Assembly (NCBI GenBank): GCA_040901795.1
Contig: JBBDYH010000067.1
Coordinates: 62,001-126,000 of the forward strand
DNA: 64,000 nucleotides
Origin: JBBDYH01 sp040901795
GTDB taxonomy: Bacteria; Planctomycetota; Planctomycetia; Pirellulales; JALHPA01
Direction: 5' to 3'
Under the pieces are notes generated by a model. The model saw only the letters and a list, made by a program, of their open reading frames with translations, was not told the origin of the DNA and ran no database searches. Shown piece after piece: positions 54,095 to 62,063 of this stretch. Both the position numbers and the translations under genes were made by a program. Every line of letters starts with the position of its first letter. Within the stretch, counting starts at the first letter, position 1.

Positions 54095-54393
54095 AACCAC
54101 ACCTCCTTGCCGCCAATGAAAAGCTTGTTGTGCTGTTTGTGCCCGACGGCCTTTACCTTGACAATTTGTCGGTTTTCCTCCGAGACGACGTCGTAGAATA
54201 CGCGGAAGTCCTGGACGCGCAGTTCCCAATCTGACAATTCATTCTCACCTAGTCGTTTTCGGTTCCGTGTTTCCGTAATCGGCTCATTCTCCAATTGTAA
54301 CTCGATTCCGTCGAGAATGATCTGCTGGTCGAATTTCCTATAGGCCCGCACGTGGTCGGCGGCGGTCTGCGTGAACTGGATCTCAAACGCCAT
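54091..54393 (-). CDS. RelE/ParE-family toxin
   Basis: A 100-residue basic protein with the RelE/ParE fold: MAFEIQFTQTAADHVRAYRK, then RKRLGENELSDWELRVQDFR, VFYDVVSEENRQIVKVKAVG and HKQHNKLFIGG. The ELRVQDFRVFYD segment is diagnostic of the superfamily. The ATG at 54393 is chosen. The toxin precedes its antitoxin, as in HigBA-type modules, and the two are translationally coupled. The target, mRNA cleavage or gyrase, cannot be told. Confidence 0.82.
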   Translation of the reverse strand: MAFEIQFTQTAADHVRAYRKFDQQIILDGIELQLENEPITETRNRKRLGENELSDWELRVQDFRVFYDVVSEENRQIVKVKAVGHKQHNKLFIGGKEVWL

Positions 54394-54586
54394 GTGCAAT
54401 CCCGCCGAATAACCTGAGAGGCGTGGTGAAATGAGCATACTCGCCAGTAAGAACCGCGGCAACGATAATCGACTGGCCACCAGCCCACGAGTTGCGTAGA
54501 CTGGTAGTCACTCCGTCAGTTGCTCGTAGGTTGCGATGTCATTTTACGAGCCTCCGAAGGCCCGATAGTCCCGCCTTGGAACCAGC

Positions 54587-55279
54587 ATGCCCGTCCCGCC
54601 TCAACTGCGTGCCGTCGTGTTCGATCTCGACGGCTTGATGTTCAACACCGAGGAGCTGTATCAGTACGTGGGTGGCGAGCTGCTGCGCCGCCGCGGCAAG
54701 GCGTTTGAGCCGGAACTGCTGGACCAAATGATGGGCCGGCCGCCGCGCGTGGCGCTGCAGATGATGATCGACTGGAATGGGCTCGAGGATACGCCGGCCC
54801 AACTGGCCACCGAGACGGAAGCGATCTTTGCGGAGATCCTCGATACGCGGCTGGAATGCATGCCGGGTTTGATTGACTTGCTCGACGCACTGGAAGAGCA
54901 CCGTATCCCCAAGGCGATTGCCACGAGCAGCGGCAGGCGGTTTGTCGCCAACGTGCTCGCGAGGTTCGACTTCGAGCCGCGGTTCGACTTCATACTTACA
55001 GCCGAAGATGTCGTCGAGGGCAAGCCGCACCCCGAAATCTATTTGACGGCGGCCGAGCGGTTTGGCGTACCGCCGTGGCAGGTGCTGGTCCTCGAAGACA
55101 GCGAGAACGGCTGCAAGGCGGCTGTGGCGGCCGGTACGTTTGCGATCGCGGTACCCGGCGGCCATAGTTGCCGGCACGATTTCACCGGCGTGACGATGAA
55201 GGTCAATACGCTTGCTGATACGCGAATCTTTGAGGCACTTGGCATTCCCGTGCGGCGCAGGAGCGAGCGCGTGGCGTAG
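54587..55279 (+). CDS. HAD-superfamily phosphatase (beta-phosphoglucomutase-like)
   Basis: A 230-residue HAD hydrolase of subfamily IA. Motif I is FDLDGLMFNTE (nucleophile Asp), motif II IATSSGRR, motif III Lys in VEGKPHPEIYL, motif IV VLEDSENG. A helical cap domain lies between motifs I and II (residues ~20-85). The overall pattern matches beta-phosphoglucomutase-like phosphatases. Substrate not assignable. Confidence 0.9.
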   Translation: MPVPPQLRAVVFDLDGLMFNTEELYQYVGGELLRRRGKAFEPELLDQMMGRPPRVALQMMIDWNGLEDTPAQLATETEAIFAEILDTRLECMPGLIDLLDALEEHRIPKAIATSSGRRFVANVLARFDFEPRFDFILTAEDVVEGKPHPEIYLTAAERFGVPPWQVLVLEDSENGCKAAVAAGTFAIAVPGGHSCRHDFTGVTMKVNTLADTRIFEALGIPVRRRSERVA

Positions 55280-55290
55280 TTGGTTTTCTT

Positions 55291-55431
55291 GTTCCCAGGC
55301 TCTGCCTCGAAACACACTGCTGGCAAGGCTCTGCCTTGCGCCGTAGCACGCAAGAGCCTAGTTTGACGCTTCGGCAGGCGGAGCCTGCGGGACAGGGCAT
55401 TCCCAGGCAGAGCCTGGGAACGAGAACGCGT
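55291..55431. repeat. Paired palindromic element, family B
   Basis: The left copy at 55291-55313 begins GTTCCCAGGCTCTGCC, and the right copy at 55409-55431 ends GCCTGGGAAC with arm TTCCCAGGC. Between them is a third stem (GGCAGGCGGAGCCTGC). It is related to 30321-30449, fills the gap between the HAD gene (+) and the last permease gene (-), and probably forms a strong terminator-like structure. Confidence 0.75.
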
Positions 55432-56738
55432 TACCGCGGGATTTCACGGCCGTGCGGATCGAGTTGCTCTTGAGGCAAGTGTTGCGCGATCTTGTATTGC
55501 AACTTCTCACCGATGAAGTGCTCCATCCGCTCCGCCGGGGCGTGTACGTGGTCCAGCGGCAGGCCGAGGTACTCCACCAGGTAGGCTTCCCATAGGCGGT
55601 GAGAGCGGACCAGGTGCGTCGCCCGATCGCGGCCGGCGTCGGTCAACCGCAGTCCGCCAGGGGCATGCTCGATCAGTCGCAGCCGGAGCAATCGCCAGAG
55701 GGCAGCCGCGGCGGCTAATCCACCGCCAACTGCTTGCGCCGCTTCGCGGCCACCCATCGGCCGGCGAACGCCCAGCTCTTCCAGCCGGTACAGCATGGCC
55801 AGGATATCTTCTCGGAGGATTCGCGACGTCGTCTGAACATTCCGCCAGAGCGTGCTCAGCACACCATAACGCGGCGAGAAGAAAGCCGCCGAAATAAACA
55901 GCACCCCGGCGGCCACCGCCATCATCCCGGCCGGTTCGATGTCGGGATTCCAGCGCGCGGAAGTCAGAAAGCCGAGGTAGGCCGAAGCGGCGCCGACTCC
56001 GGCGGCGATCCACAACATGCGGCTTAAGCGATCCGTGAGCAAATGCGCGGTCGCACCGGGCACAATCAGCATGGCTATAACCAGGATCGAGCCCACCGCT
56101 TCAAAGGCTGCGACCGTCGTACCGGCCACCATCGCCATCAGCAGATAGTGAATCAGACCGGAGCGAAGCCCCATGGTCGTCGCCAGCCCCGGATCGAAGG
56201 ACGTGATCTTCAACTCTTTCCAGAGCAGAACGATGAAGACGGTGTTCAAGATGAGCACTGTGCCGATGGAAATCGCCGCGCGCGGAACCTCGTAGCCAAA
56301 CAGGTCCGTGGTGTAACCGGGAATCAACGCCAATTGGCCTTGCAGCACGCAGTCCGGATCCAGGTCCACGTTGCCGGCGTAACGTCGCAACAGCACCACA
56401 CCGACCGCAAACAGCGACGTAAAAACGACGCCCATGCTGGCATCGGCCGGCACGCCGCCGTGCCGGTGCAGCGTCTGCGTGAGAAACGTCGTGAGTAGTC
56501 CCACGATAAACGCTCCGACGAACATACCGCCGATGTTCAGGCTGCCGGTGAGGAGGAACGCCATCACCAGCCCCGGCAGCACCGCGTGCGAGATGGCGTC
56601 CCCCATCAAGCTCATCCGCCGTAGCACGAGATAACAGCCGATGATCCCGCAGGCGACGTTGGTCATCACCGCGACGGCCAGGATCCATCCCTCGCCATAG
56701 CCACCCTGCGGCAGAAAGAATTGCAGCCACTCAGGCAC
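55431..56738 (-). CDS. Metal ABC transporter permease fused to DtxR/MntR-like repressor domain (second copy)
   Basis: A 435-residue fusion. Residues ~1-275 are a TroC/ZnuB-type permease with about eight helices (CYLVLRRMSLMGDAISHAVL; GSILVIAMLIVPGATAHLLT). Residues ~300-435 are DtxR/MntR-like: a winged helix (REDILAMLYRLEELG ... GLRLTDAGRDRATHLV), then the metal-sensing dimerisation part (RSHRLWEAYLVEYLGL, AERMEHF) and the ending DPHGREIP. Aligned by eye to MntR, five of six metal ligands are kept (Asp, His, Glu, Glu, His; the second Glu is Ala). The GTG start at 56738 overlaps the upstream stop by 8 bp with GGGAGG 6 nt away. It recalls chlamydial YtgCR. Confidence 0.88.
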   Translation of the reverse strand: MPEWLQFFLPQGGYGEGWILAVAVMTNVACGIIGCYLVLRRMSLMGDAISHAVLPGLVMAFLLTGSLNIGGMFVGAFIVGLLTTFLTQTLHRHGGVPADASMGVVFTSLFAVGVVLLRRYAGNVDLDPDCVLQGQLALIPGYTTDLFGYEVPRAAISIGTVLILNTVFIVLLWKELKITSFDPGLATTMGLRSGLIHYLLMAMVAGTTVAAFEAVGSILVIAMLIVPGATAHLLTDRLSRMLWIAAGVGAASAYLGFLTSARWNPDIEPAGMMAVAAGVLFISAAFFSPRYGVLSTLWRNVQTTSRILREDILAMLYRLEELGVRRPMGGREAAQAVGGGLAAAAALWRLLRLRLIEHAPGGLRLTDAGRDRATHLVRSHRLWEAYLVEYLGLPLDHVHAPAERMEHFIGEKLQYKIAQHLPQEQLDPHGREIPR

Positions 56739-58086
56739 GAGGCGCCTCCCGGCCGTGGCTCGGCAATTCATGCGGCGACTCGGGCAGGTGTCCGGGAATT
56801 GCGGGCAAACGGCCTTGCCGGGCCAGAACGCTCTCCAAGTCATCCACCATCTCGGACGGCAGAAAGTGTTCAATCGAGTCGGCGTCGCGATCGACGTGGT
56901 CGCTGGCGATGTTCGCGCCTTGAATGAGAAACAGCTCCCACAATCGATGGGTGCGCGTGATCGCCGCCGCCTCGGCCAGCCCGCGCTCGGTCAAGCGTGG
57001 GCCATCGCCGGTTTGCTCGATGTACCCGACTTGTTCCGCCCTGCGGAGCAGCCGACGCGCTTGTGGCGCCGTCCAAGCGCGCTCTGTGCGCAATACTTCA
57101 GGCGACACGATCGGCCGCCGCGGCAACTCCGGCTCGCTCAGTTCGTAGAGTGTCCGCAGCAGGTTTTCACGCGCTGTTTTTTGCCGCAGTCGGACCAGCT
57201 CGATCACCTGCGCCGCCATGCCGCGGCGCGGAGCAAACAGCATCGAGAACAGAAACACCGCAGTCACACACAACACAATCAACGGTCCCGTCGGCAGCGG
57301 CGAGTCGTTGTTGCCAAAAGCGAGGGGGTCGAAGCCCAGCCAATCGACGTGCACGCCTGCCGAGAGCAGCGTCCCGGCAGCGGCGGAAAGGCCGCCAATG
57401 ATCGCCGAAAGCGCGAGCATCGGCCCGAGCCGGTTGGTCCAGAACCGGGCGGCAACCGCGGGCGTGATCAACAGCGCGGGCACAAGCAGTACGCCGACTG
57501 CTTTCACACCCACGACCGCCACCAATCCCAGGAGCCCCATCATCGCCAGGTCGAGCTTCAGCGTGGGCCAACCCTGCGAACGGGCGAAGTCCGGATCGAA
57601 GCTGAAGAGCTTGAACTCCTTGTAGAGCAGCACGACCACGGCGAGCGCCGCGGCACAGACGATCGCGATCAGCACGACATCGTCGCGAGTGATGTTCGCC
57701 GCCTGGCCGAGCGTGTAGCGCTCCAGGCCCGCCGTGCCGCCGAATTCGGGCGAACGTTGGATCAATGACGACAACACAATGCCCAGCCCAAAGAACGTGC
57801 TCAGCACAATGCCGATCGCCGCGTCTTCCTTGGTCCGCGTCCAGCGGATGATAAGCGTGACGAGCGCCACTCCCAGCAGTCCGCTCAAGAAAGCGCCGGT
57901 GAGCAGTTGCGAGTAGTGCTTGCCGCCGGCGACGATGAAAGCGATGCAAATGCCCGGCAGAGCGGCGTGTGACAAGAGATCACTCACCAACGCGCGGCGC
58001 CGCAAGACCGCAAAGCTGCCGACGACTCCCGATACGCAGCCCAACAGTGCCGTCCCCGTGAGCACAATCGCGACCAGATAGCTCAC
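56731..58086 (-). CDS. Metal ABC transporter permease fused to DtxR/MntR-like repressor domain (first copy)
   Basis: A 451-residue fusion. Residues ~1-290 are a metal-type ABC permease (GSFAVLRRRALVSDLLSHAA; AVGVLLVPALLITPAVAARF). Residues ~300-430 are DtxR-like: a winged helix (ARENLLRTLYELSE ... GPRLTERGLAEAAAIT) then THRLWELFLIQGANIA and ADSIEHFL. Of the MntR ligands only the His, a Glu-to-Asp change and the final Glu-His are visible; the N-terminal Asp/Glu pair is Asn/Arg. It may therefore bind DNA or dimerise without full metal sensing. It overlaps the ATPase stop by 4 bp and the second permease start by 8 bp. Confidence 0.88.
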   Translation of the reverse strand: MSYLVAIVLTGTALLGCVSGVVGSFAVLRRRALVSDLLSHAALPGICIAFIVAGGKHYSQLLTGAFLSGLLGVALVTLIIRWTRTKEDAAIGIVLSTFFGLGIVLSSLIQRSPEFGGTAGLERYTLGQAANITRDDVVLIAIVCAAALAVVVLLYKEFKLFSFDPDFARSQGWPTLKLDLAMMGLLGLVAVVGVKAVGVLLVPALLITPAVAARFWTNRLGPMLALSAIIGGLSAAAGTLLSAGVHVDWLGFDPLAFGNNDSPLPTGPLIVLCVTAVFLFSMLFAPRRGMAAQVIELVRLRQKTARENLLRTLYELSEPELPRRPIVSPEVLRTERAWTAPQARRLLRRAEQVGYIEQTGDGPRLTERGLAEAAAITRTHRLWELFLIQGANIASDHVDRDADSIEHFLPSEMVDDLESVLARQGRLPAIPGHLPESPHELPSHGREAPRA

Positions 58087-58850
58087 CGCCGTACCTCCCC
58101 GCGGCGGACCGCTTCGGCGGCCTCGTCGAGGATCGTCAACCGTCCGCCGTAAGTGGTCTGTAGATTCTCCGTAGTGAACGTCGTCGCCACTGGCCCGACC
58201 GCGATCAGCCGCATGTTGAGCAGAATCACGTAGTCAAAGTATTCCTTCACGGTTTGCAGCTCGTGATGCACCACCAGCACCGTTTTTCCATTTGCCCGCA
58301 GTTCCTGCAACAGTTCGACAATGGCCTGCTCGGTGGCGGCGTCGACGCCCGCGAACGGCTCGTCCATGAAGTAGACCTGCGCGTCTTGGGCCAGGGCTCG
58401 TGCCAAGAAGACGCGCTGCTGCTGCCCGCCGGAAAGCTGACGGATTTGGCGGTCCGCGTAAGCCGACATCCCGACATGGTCCAAGCACTCCCGCGATCGT
58501 TTCTTTTCGGCAAGTCCCGGTCGGCGAAACCAACCGAGGCGGCCATAGGTGCCCATCAGGACTACGTCGAACGCCGTGACGGGAAAATCCCAGTCGACCG
58601 TCTCGCGCTGCGGTACGTAGCCGACGAGGTGCCGCTGCTGGTCGTAGGGCTGGCCAAAGATTTCGACCTTGCCGCTGGCCAAAGGAAGCAATCCGAGCAC
58701 GGCTTTGATGAGCGTCGTTTTGCCCGCGCCGTTAGGCCCCACGATGGCAATCAACTGCCCTTGAGGAACGACCAGATCGATGTCCCAGAGGACCGGGCGG
58801 CGGTGATAGGCCACCGTCATGTCGTGGATTTCAAGCGGCGGGGCGGGCAT
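58083..58850 (-). CDS. Metal ABC transporter ATP-binding protein
   Basis: A 255-residue ABC ATPase of the zinc/manganese type (ZnuC/TroB/YtgB). Walker A is GPNGAGKTTL, signature LSGGQQQR, Walker B VYFMDEPFAGVD, H-loop VVHHEL. The family segment VGYVPQRETVDWDFPVTAFD is present. It lies 4 bp after the binding-protein gene and overlaps the first permease by 4 bp, so all four genes are tightly coupled. Confidence 0.95.
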   Translation of the reverse strand: MPAPPLEIHDMTVAYHRRPVLWDIDLVVPQGQLIAIVGPNGAGKTTLIKAVLGLLPLASGKVEIFGQPYDQQRHLVGYVPQRETVDWDFPVTAFDVVLMGTYGRLGWFRRPGLAEKKRSRECLDHVGMSAYADRQIRQLSGGQQQRVFLARALAQDAQVYFMDEPFAGVDAATEQAIVELLQELRANGKTVLVVHHELQTVKEYFDYVILLNMRLIAVGPVATTFTTENLQTTYGGRLTILDEAAEAVRRGEVRR

Positions 58851-58854
58851 GGAG

Positions 58855-59826
58855 CTACTTCAGCGCCTCAACAATCGTCTTTACATTGTAGCGCATCATG
58901 CCGACGTAAGTCGCCTCGGGCGTGCCTTCATTTCCCATTGCATCTGAGAACAATTCGCCGCCGCGAACGAGCTTATGCCCGCGCCGCTCGCAGAGGTCGA
59001 TCAGGTTCTCGACGTTCTGGTGCGGGACGCTGCTTTCGACAAAGACCGCATTGATCTTTCTCGCAACGAGCAGCTCGACCAACTTCTGCTTGGTCGCGAC
59101 ATCGGTTTCGTCGGCAGTGCTGATGCCCTGCAAGCCATGGACCTCGATGTCGTAGGCCGCGCCGAAATACCCGAAAGCATCGTGGGCCGTCACCAGCACG
59201 CGCTGCGTTTTCGGGATGGCGGCAAGCAGCTCGCGGCACTCCTCGTCGAGCGATTTCAGTTCGGCAATGTAACGGTCGGCCTGCCGGCGAAAATCCTCTT
59301 GATGTTGCGGGTCGAGCTCACTCAGTTTTCCGGCCACGTAATCGGCCGTGAGCGACCACAGCTCGACATCGAACCAGACGTGCGGGTCGTAACCGCCTTC
59401 GAACTCGGGAGGCTTCCGCAGCCGGCCGGGCTTCTGCTGCATAATCGCGCGCGTGACCGCGAAAACCGGCTTACGCTCGGCCATGTTTTCCAACACGTCC
59501 GACATGCGACCCTCGAGGTGCATGCCATTGTAGAAAACGGCGTCTGCCACGTTCAACTTGCGGCTGTCGCCCAATGTCGCCTTGTACTGATGGGGGTCGA
59601 CGCTCGGGCCCATCAGCGCCTCAACCTCCACATGCTCGCCGCCGATGTTGCGGACGACATCGGCGACCTGCCCCGTCGTACACACCACGCGGATTGGATA
59701 TCGGACATCGGAACCGGCCCAGCTTTTTTCTGGACCAACGTTGTGAGCCGAGCCCGATGTGTCGCCACACCCGGCAACACTCATTAGAAGCACGAAAACG
59801 GCAAGGTTATAAGCTATTGGTCTCAT
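58855..59826 (-). CDS. TroA/YtgA-type metal-binding lipoprotein
   Basis: A 323-residue ABC substrate-binding lipoprotein (lipobox MSVAGC, Cys 20). Metal-ligand positions follow the TroA pattern: His in DPHQYKA, His in YDPHVWFD, His in TAHDAFGYF and Asp in GELFSDAMG. The segment EVHGLQGISTADE and the C-terminal TYVGMMRYN are typical of TroA. It would capture Mn2+, Zn2+ or Fe2+ and deliver it to the permeases. It is the first gene of the operon; its promoter and operators lie directly upstream. Confidence 0.94.
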   Translation of the reverse strand: MRPIAYNLAVFVLLMSVAGCGDTSGSAHNVGPEKSWAGSDVRYPIRVVCTTGQVADVVRNIGGEHVEVEALMGPSVDPHQYKATLGDSRKLNVADAVFYNGMHLEGRMSDVLENMAERKPVFAVTRAIMQQKPGRLRKPPEFEGGYDPHVWFDVELWSLTADYVAGKLSELDPQHQEDFRRQADRYIAELKSLDEECRELLAAIPKTQRVLVTAHDAFGYFGAAYDIEVHGLQGISTADETDVATKQKLVELLVARKINAVFVESSVPHQNVENLIDLCERRGHKLVRGGELFSDAMGNEGTPEATYVGMMRYNVKTIVEALK

Positions 59827-59851
59827 TGGGGGGGGCCGTACAAGACAAAAA

Positions 59852-59869
59852 TTTTTGATTACTCAAAAA
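59852..59869. promoter_or_regulatory. Operator O1 of the metal ABC operon
   Basis: Palindrome TTTTTGA-TTAC-TCAAAAA with perfect 7-bp arms. It abuts the -10 box and covers the expected transcription start of the minus-strand operon, so a bound repressor would block initiation. Confidence 0.75.
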
Positions 59870-59897
59870 CTATACCTTGCCCGATTAGTTAAATCAA
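59869..59897 (-). promoter_or_regulatory. Sigma-70-type promoter of the metal ABC operon
   Basis: On the minus strand, TTGATT (-35, complement of 59892-59897), exactly 17 bp, then TATAGT (-10, complement of 59869-59874). Initiation is expected near 59862, giving a leader of about 36 nt before the ATG at 59826. It is flanked on both sides by matching palindromes. Confidence 0.75.
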
Positions 59898-59900
59898 GAT

Positions 59901-59926
59901 GATTATTTTGAGTTGTCAAAATAATC
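59901..59926. promoter_or_regulatory. Operator O2 of the metal ABC operon
   Basis: Palindrome with perfect 11-bp arms GATTATTTTGA / TCAAAATAATC around GTTG, sharing the TTTTGA-N4-TCAAAA core with O1. It lies just upstream of the -35 box. The two palindrome centres are 53 bp apart, about five helical turns. Confidence 0.78.
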
Positions 59927-60089
59927 GCCGCACAAGGGGCCCTTCAAGCGGTCATGGGTGCTGGACGGCTGAGTACGTCCGCCGTGACTTAGAACCGCTA
60001 ACACCACTGCACACAGTAACCCGAAGCGTGAGCGAGAAGCGGCCAAAATCGGCCTGGCTTACGCGTCGGGTTAGTATTGTTAGCGATCC

Positions 60090-61049
60090 TTAGTATCGCA
60101 CGGCGCCGCCCGCCCCAGTGAAAAAGTCATCCGAACGATCGTTCAATCCCCACCCCGCCCGAACATCGAGCTGAAAGTTGTTGTTCACGAGGTACGTGAA
60201 ACCGCCGTTGTAGTAGTACTCCGGCCCTGTTTCGACGGCGCCATGTGGAAAGATGCCGAACACTTCGTTGTACATTCCGATCTGCTCAGTCAACGAGACG
60301 CCGACGGTCAAGGACTGCGCGTACTCGTCATAAAAGTCGCCGCTGGCGTCGAGAGCCCGGTTGCCTTGTGTGCTGCCGGCAAATGAAAGTTGTTCGGTAA
60401 TGTCCCAGCCGTAAAGCAGGTTCACGCCGGGCATGACTTCATCCGTGGTAAACGCTCTGGCGCCGGTCGGCACGGTCATTTGCGGCATGATCGCCAGTTC
60501 GGGAAGCCAGCCATCTTGCTCGAAAAGCGCGAGTTTGCAGCCGAGATACAGGTCTTCGGCGCCGTCCACGCTATCGGCAATTCCAGCCGCCGTGATGCGC
60601 TCGTGCGCATAATTCCAGGCGATGCGAAACTCGAACCACTCGGCGAACATGCCTACGCGAGTAAGCAATTCCGGGTAACTGTCTCCCCGCAGCTCGATGC
60701 CCGCTTCATCGTCGCGGACGTACGTATAACCAAATTCCAATTGGGTGCGACCCAGGCCGACGGTCGAGCTGGCCTCGGTAAAATCCGGCCGGTCCGTGGC
60801 GAGCGGCTCCTCTTCATCGCCCGCGGAGACGTAGCTGAACTCCTGGCAGGGCCAGTGCAAGAGCGTCTTGCGACACCGCCAACAGTCGATGCCACAACCA
60901 GGAGCCGTGTTGCAACGATCGGTCCCGCTGGCCTCGTTCGAGCAATTGCAGCCGCTCTCGCGACACTGGGCGCGCACAACGTGAGTGACCGCGGTAAGCG
61001 CGAGCACCGCAGTCCCAATCGCCAGAAGGCGGAGTCGATCCCTGAACAT
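60090..61049 (-). CDS. Cys-rich putative outer-membrane beta-barrel (PF13557-like transporter)
   Basis: A 319-residue exported protein. The ATG at 61049 follows GGAAGGG and opens a signal peptide (LLAIGTAVLALTAVTHVVRA). The mature N-terminus has nine Cys in about 42 residues (CRESGCNCSNEASG, CGIDCWRCRK), a likely metal-binding tag. The rest is a beta-barrel of the MetA-pathway-of-phenol family type, starting at ATDRPDFTEASSTVGLGRTQ with alternating aromatic strands and ending in an aromatic residue. It follows the metal ABC operon on the same strand (263 bp upstream, with its own leader), and a third operator-like site lies 56 bp before its start. It may be the outer-membrane entry or sensor for the same metal. 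Confidence 0.75.
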   Translation of the reverse strand: MFRDRLRLLAIGTAVLALTAVTHVVRAQCRESGCNCSNEASGTDRCNTAPGCGIDCWRCRKTLLHWPCQEFSYVSAGDEEEPLATDRPDFTEASSTVGLGRTQLEFGYTYVRDDEAGIELRGDSYPELLTRVGMFAEWFEFRIAWNYAHERITAAGIADSVDGAEDLYLGCKLALFEQDGWLPELAIMPQMTVPTGARAFTTDEVMPGVNLLYGWDITEQLSFAGSTQGNRALDASGDFYDEYAQSLTVGVSLTEQIGMYNEVFGIFPHGAVETGPEYYYNGGFTYLVNNNFQLDVRAGWGLNDRSDDFFTGAGGAVRY

Positions 61050-61500
61050 GATGTACATCCCTTCCATGAGCAAATGGCTGTACCAGACGGCTGCGAGTGC
61101 CGCGATTTTGCCTACTCAAAAAATCGCCTGGATTGAGACGCGCACCGCAATAAAACCGTGCCGCAATTACGGTTATCTTCTCTGACCGGCGTCGGCAGGC
61201 AGTGGTCATGTCGGTTGTAGTGCCCAATTCGCTACCGTGTTCGCCCGAGCTGCAAATCGCCCGACCGGGGACTCCTGGAAACGGCTGCACGGATTGCAAG
61301 TCCGCCGCCAACCAAACGGAACCGCGGCCGGTTGTTTTCCGATGTTGTTCGACGAGCACCAACGTTAGTCTCGCGGGCGGGGAAATCAGCCGCTCGCCGA
61401 CGCAAAAGTTGACCCATTTTGCAGCCACCGATAGGATGAAACGACCAACGGCAGTTTCGGGGTGTTCCGTCGTCGGCGCCGTTGCGGCGCCATCTTGTCC
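61050..61500. other. Intergenic region between divergent genes
   Basis: About 450 bp. The left part carries the leader and operator-like site O3 of the barrel gene. The rest has no convincing gene; an anticodon-arm-like stem near 61285-61305 lacks the other arms of a tRNA. The right end is the upstream region of the GNAT gene at 61501. Confidence 0.6.
61105..61122. promoter_or_regulatory. Candidate operator O3 upstream of the Cys-rich barrel gene
   Basis: The sequence ATTTTGC-CTAC-TCAAAAA matches O1 in the whole right half and in TAC of the spacer, with one mismatch in the TTTTG(A) half. It lies 56-73 bp upstream of the ATG at 61049. Outer flanks add an imperfect GCGATTTT / AATCGC palindrome. 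Confidence 0.5.
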
Positions 61501-62061
61501 ATGGGACTGACGTATTACAAACGCTTCCGTATGGAGGTCGATCTGCGATCTCGCGATTTTTCGCGGATTCAGTTGCCCCGCGGGTACCGGCTCGTCGCCT
61601 GGCATCCTTCACTGGCGGAGGCCCATGCCGAGATCAAGTACTTGAGTTTCCGATCGGAGATCGACGCCGGAGTGTTTCCCTGCCTGGGAGATTATGCCGG
61701 CTGCCTGCGGCTCATGACCGAAATCAGCCATAAGCCCGGCTTCCTGCCGCATGCGACCTGGTTGATGGCTACCAGTCTGACCGAAAGCGGCGCTGAGGAG
61801 TATTGCGGGACGGTCCAAGGCGTCGTCGATCAAAACCGGATCGGGGCGATCCAAAACTTGGGCATTCTGCCCGAGTACCGTGGCCGCGGGTTAGGGTGTG
61901 CCTTGATGGTGAAAGCGCTCGACGGCTTTAAGCATACCGGGCTTTCGAAGGCGTTCCTGGAGGTGACCTCTCAAAACGATGGGGCAATTCGGCTTTACCG
62001 AAAACTGGGATTCAGCAAAGTGCGGACGGTGTATAAGGTGATTGAAGCGGCGTATTCGTAG
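61501..62061 (+). CDS. GNAT family N-acetyltransferase
   Basis: A 186-residue acetyltransferase. Acetyl-CoA-binding motif A is LGILPEYRGRGLGCALMVKA (RxxGxG), followed by motif B EVTSQNDGAIRLYRKLGFSK. The ATG at 61501 is chosen. No partner gene; substrate unknown. A 7-bp repeat array begins just after its stop. Confidence 0.88.
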   Translation: MGLTYYKRFRMEVDLRSRDFSRIQLPRGYRLVAWHPSLAEAHAEIKYLSFRSEIDAGVFPCLGDYAGCLRLMTEISHKPGFLPHATWLMATSLTESGAEEYCGTVQGVVDQNRIGAIQNLGILPEYRGRGLGCALMVKALDGFKHTGLSKAFLEVTSQNDGAIRLYRKLGFSKVRTVYKVIEAAYS

Positions 62062-62063
62062 GA

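Noticed and set aside
61240..61340. tRNA-like anticodon arm (loop CTTGCAA) on the minus strand near 61285-61305
   Set aside because: A 5-bp stem with 7-nt loop is present, but no T-loop TTCRA, D-arm or acceptor stem can be drawn around it.
61202..61510. 102-residue plus-strand frame before the GNAT gene
   Set aside because: Ser/Pro/Cys-rich sequence without motifs, overlapping the GNAT upstream region; probably spurious.
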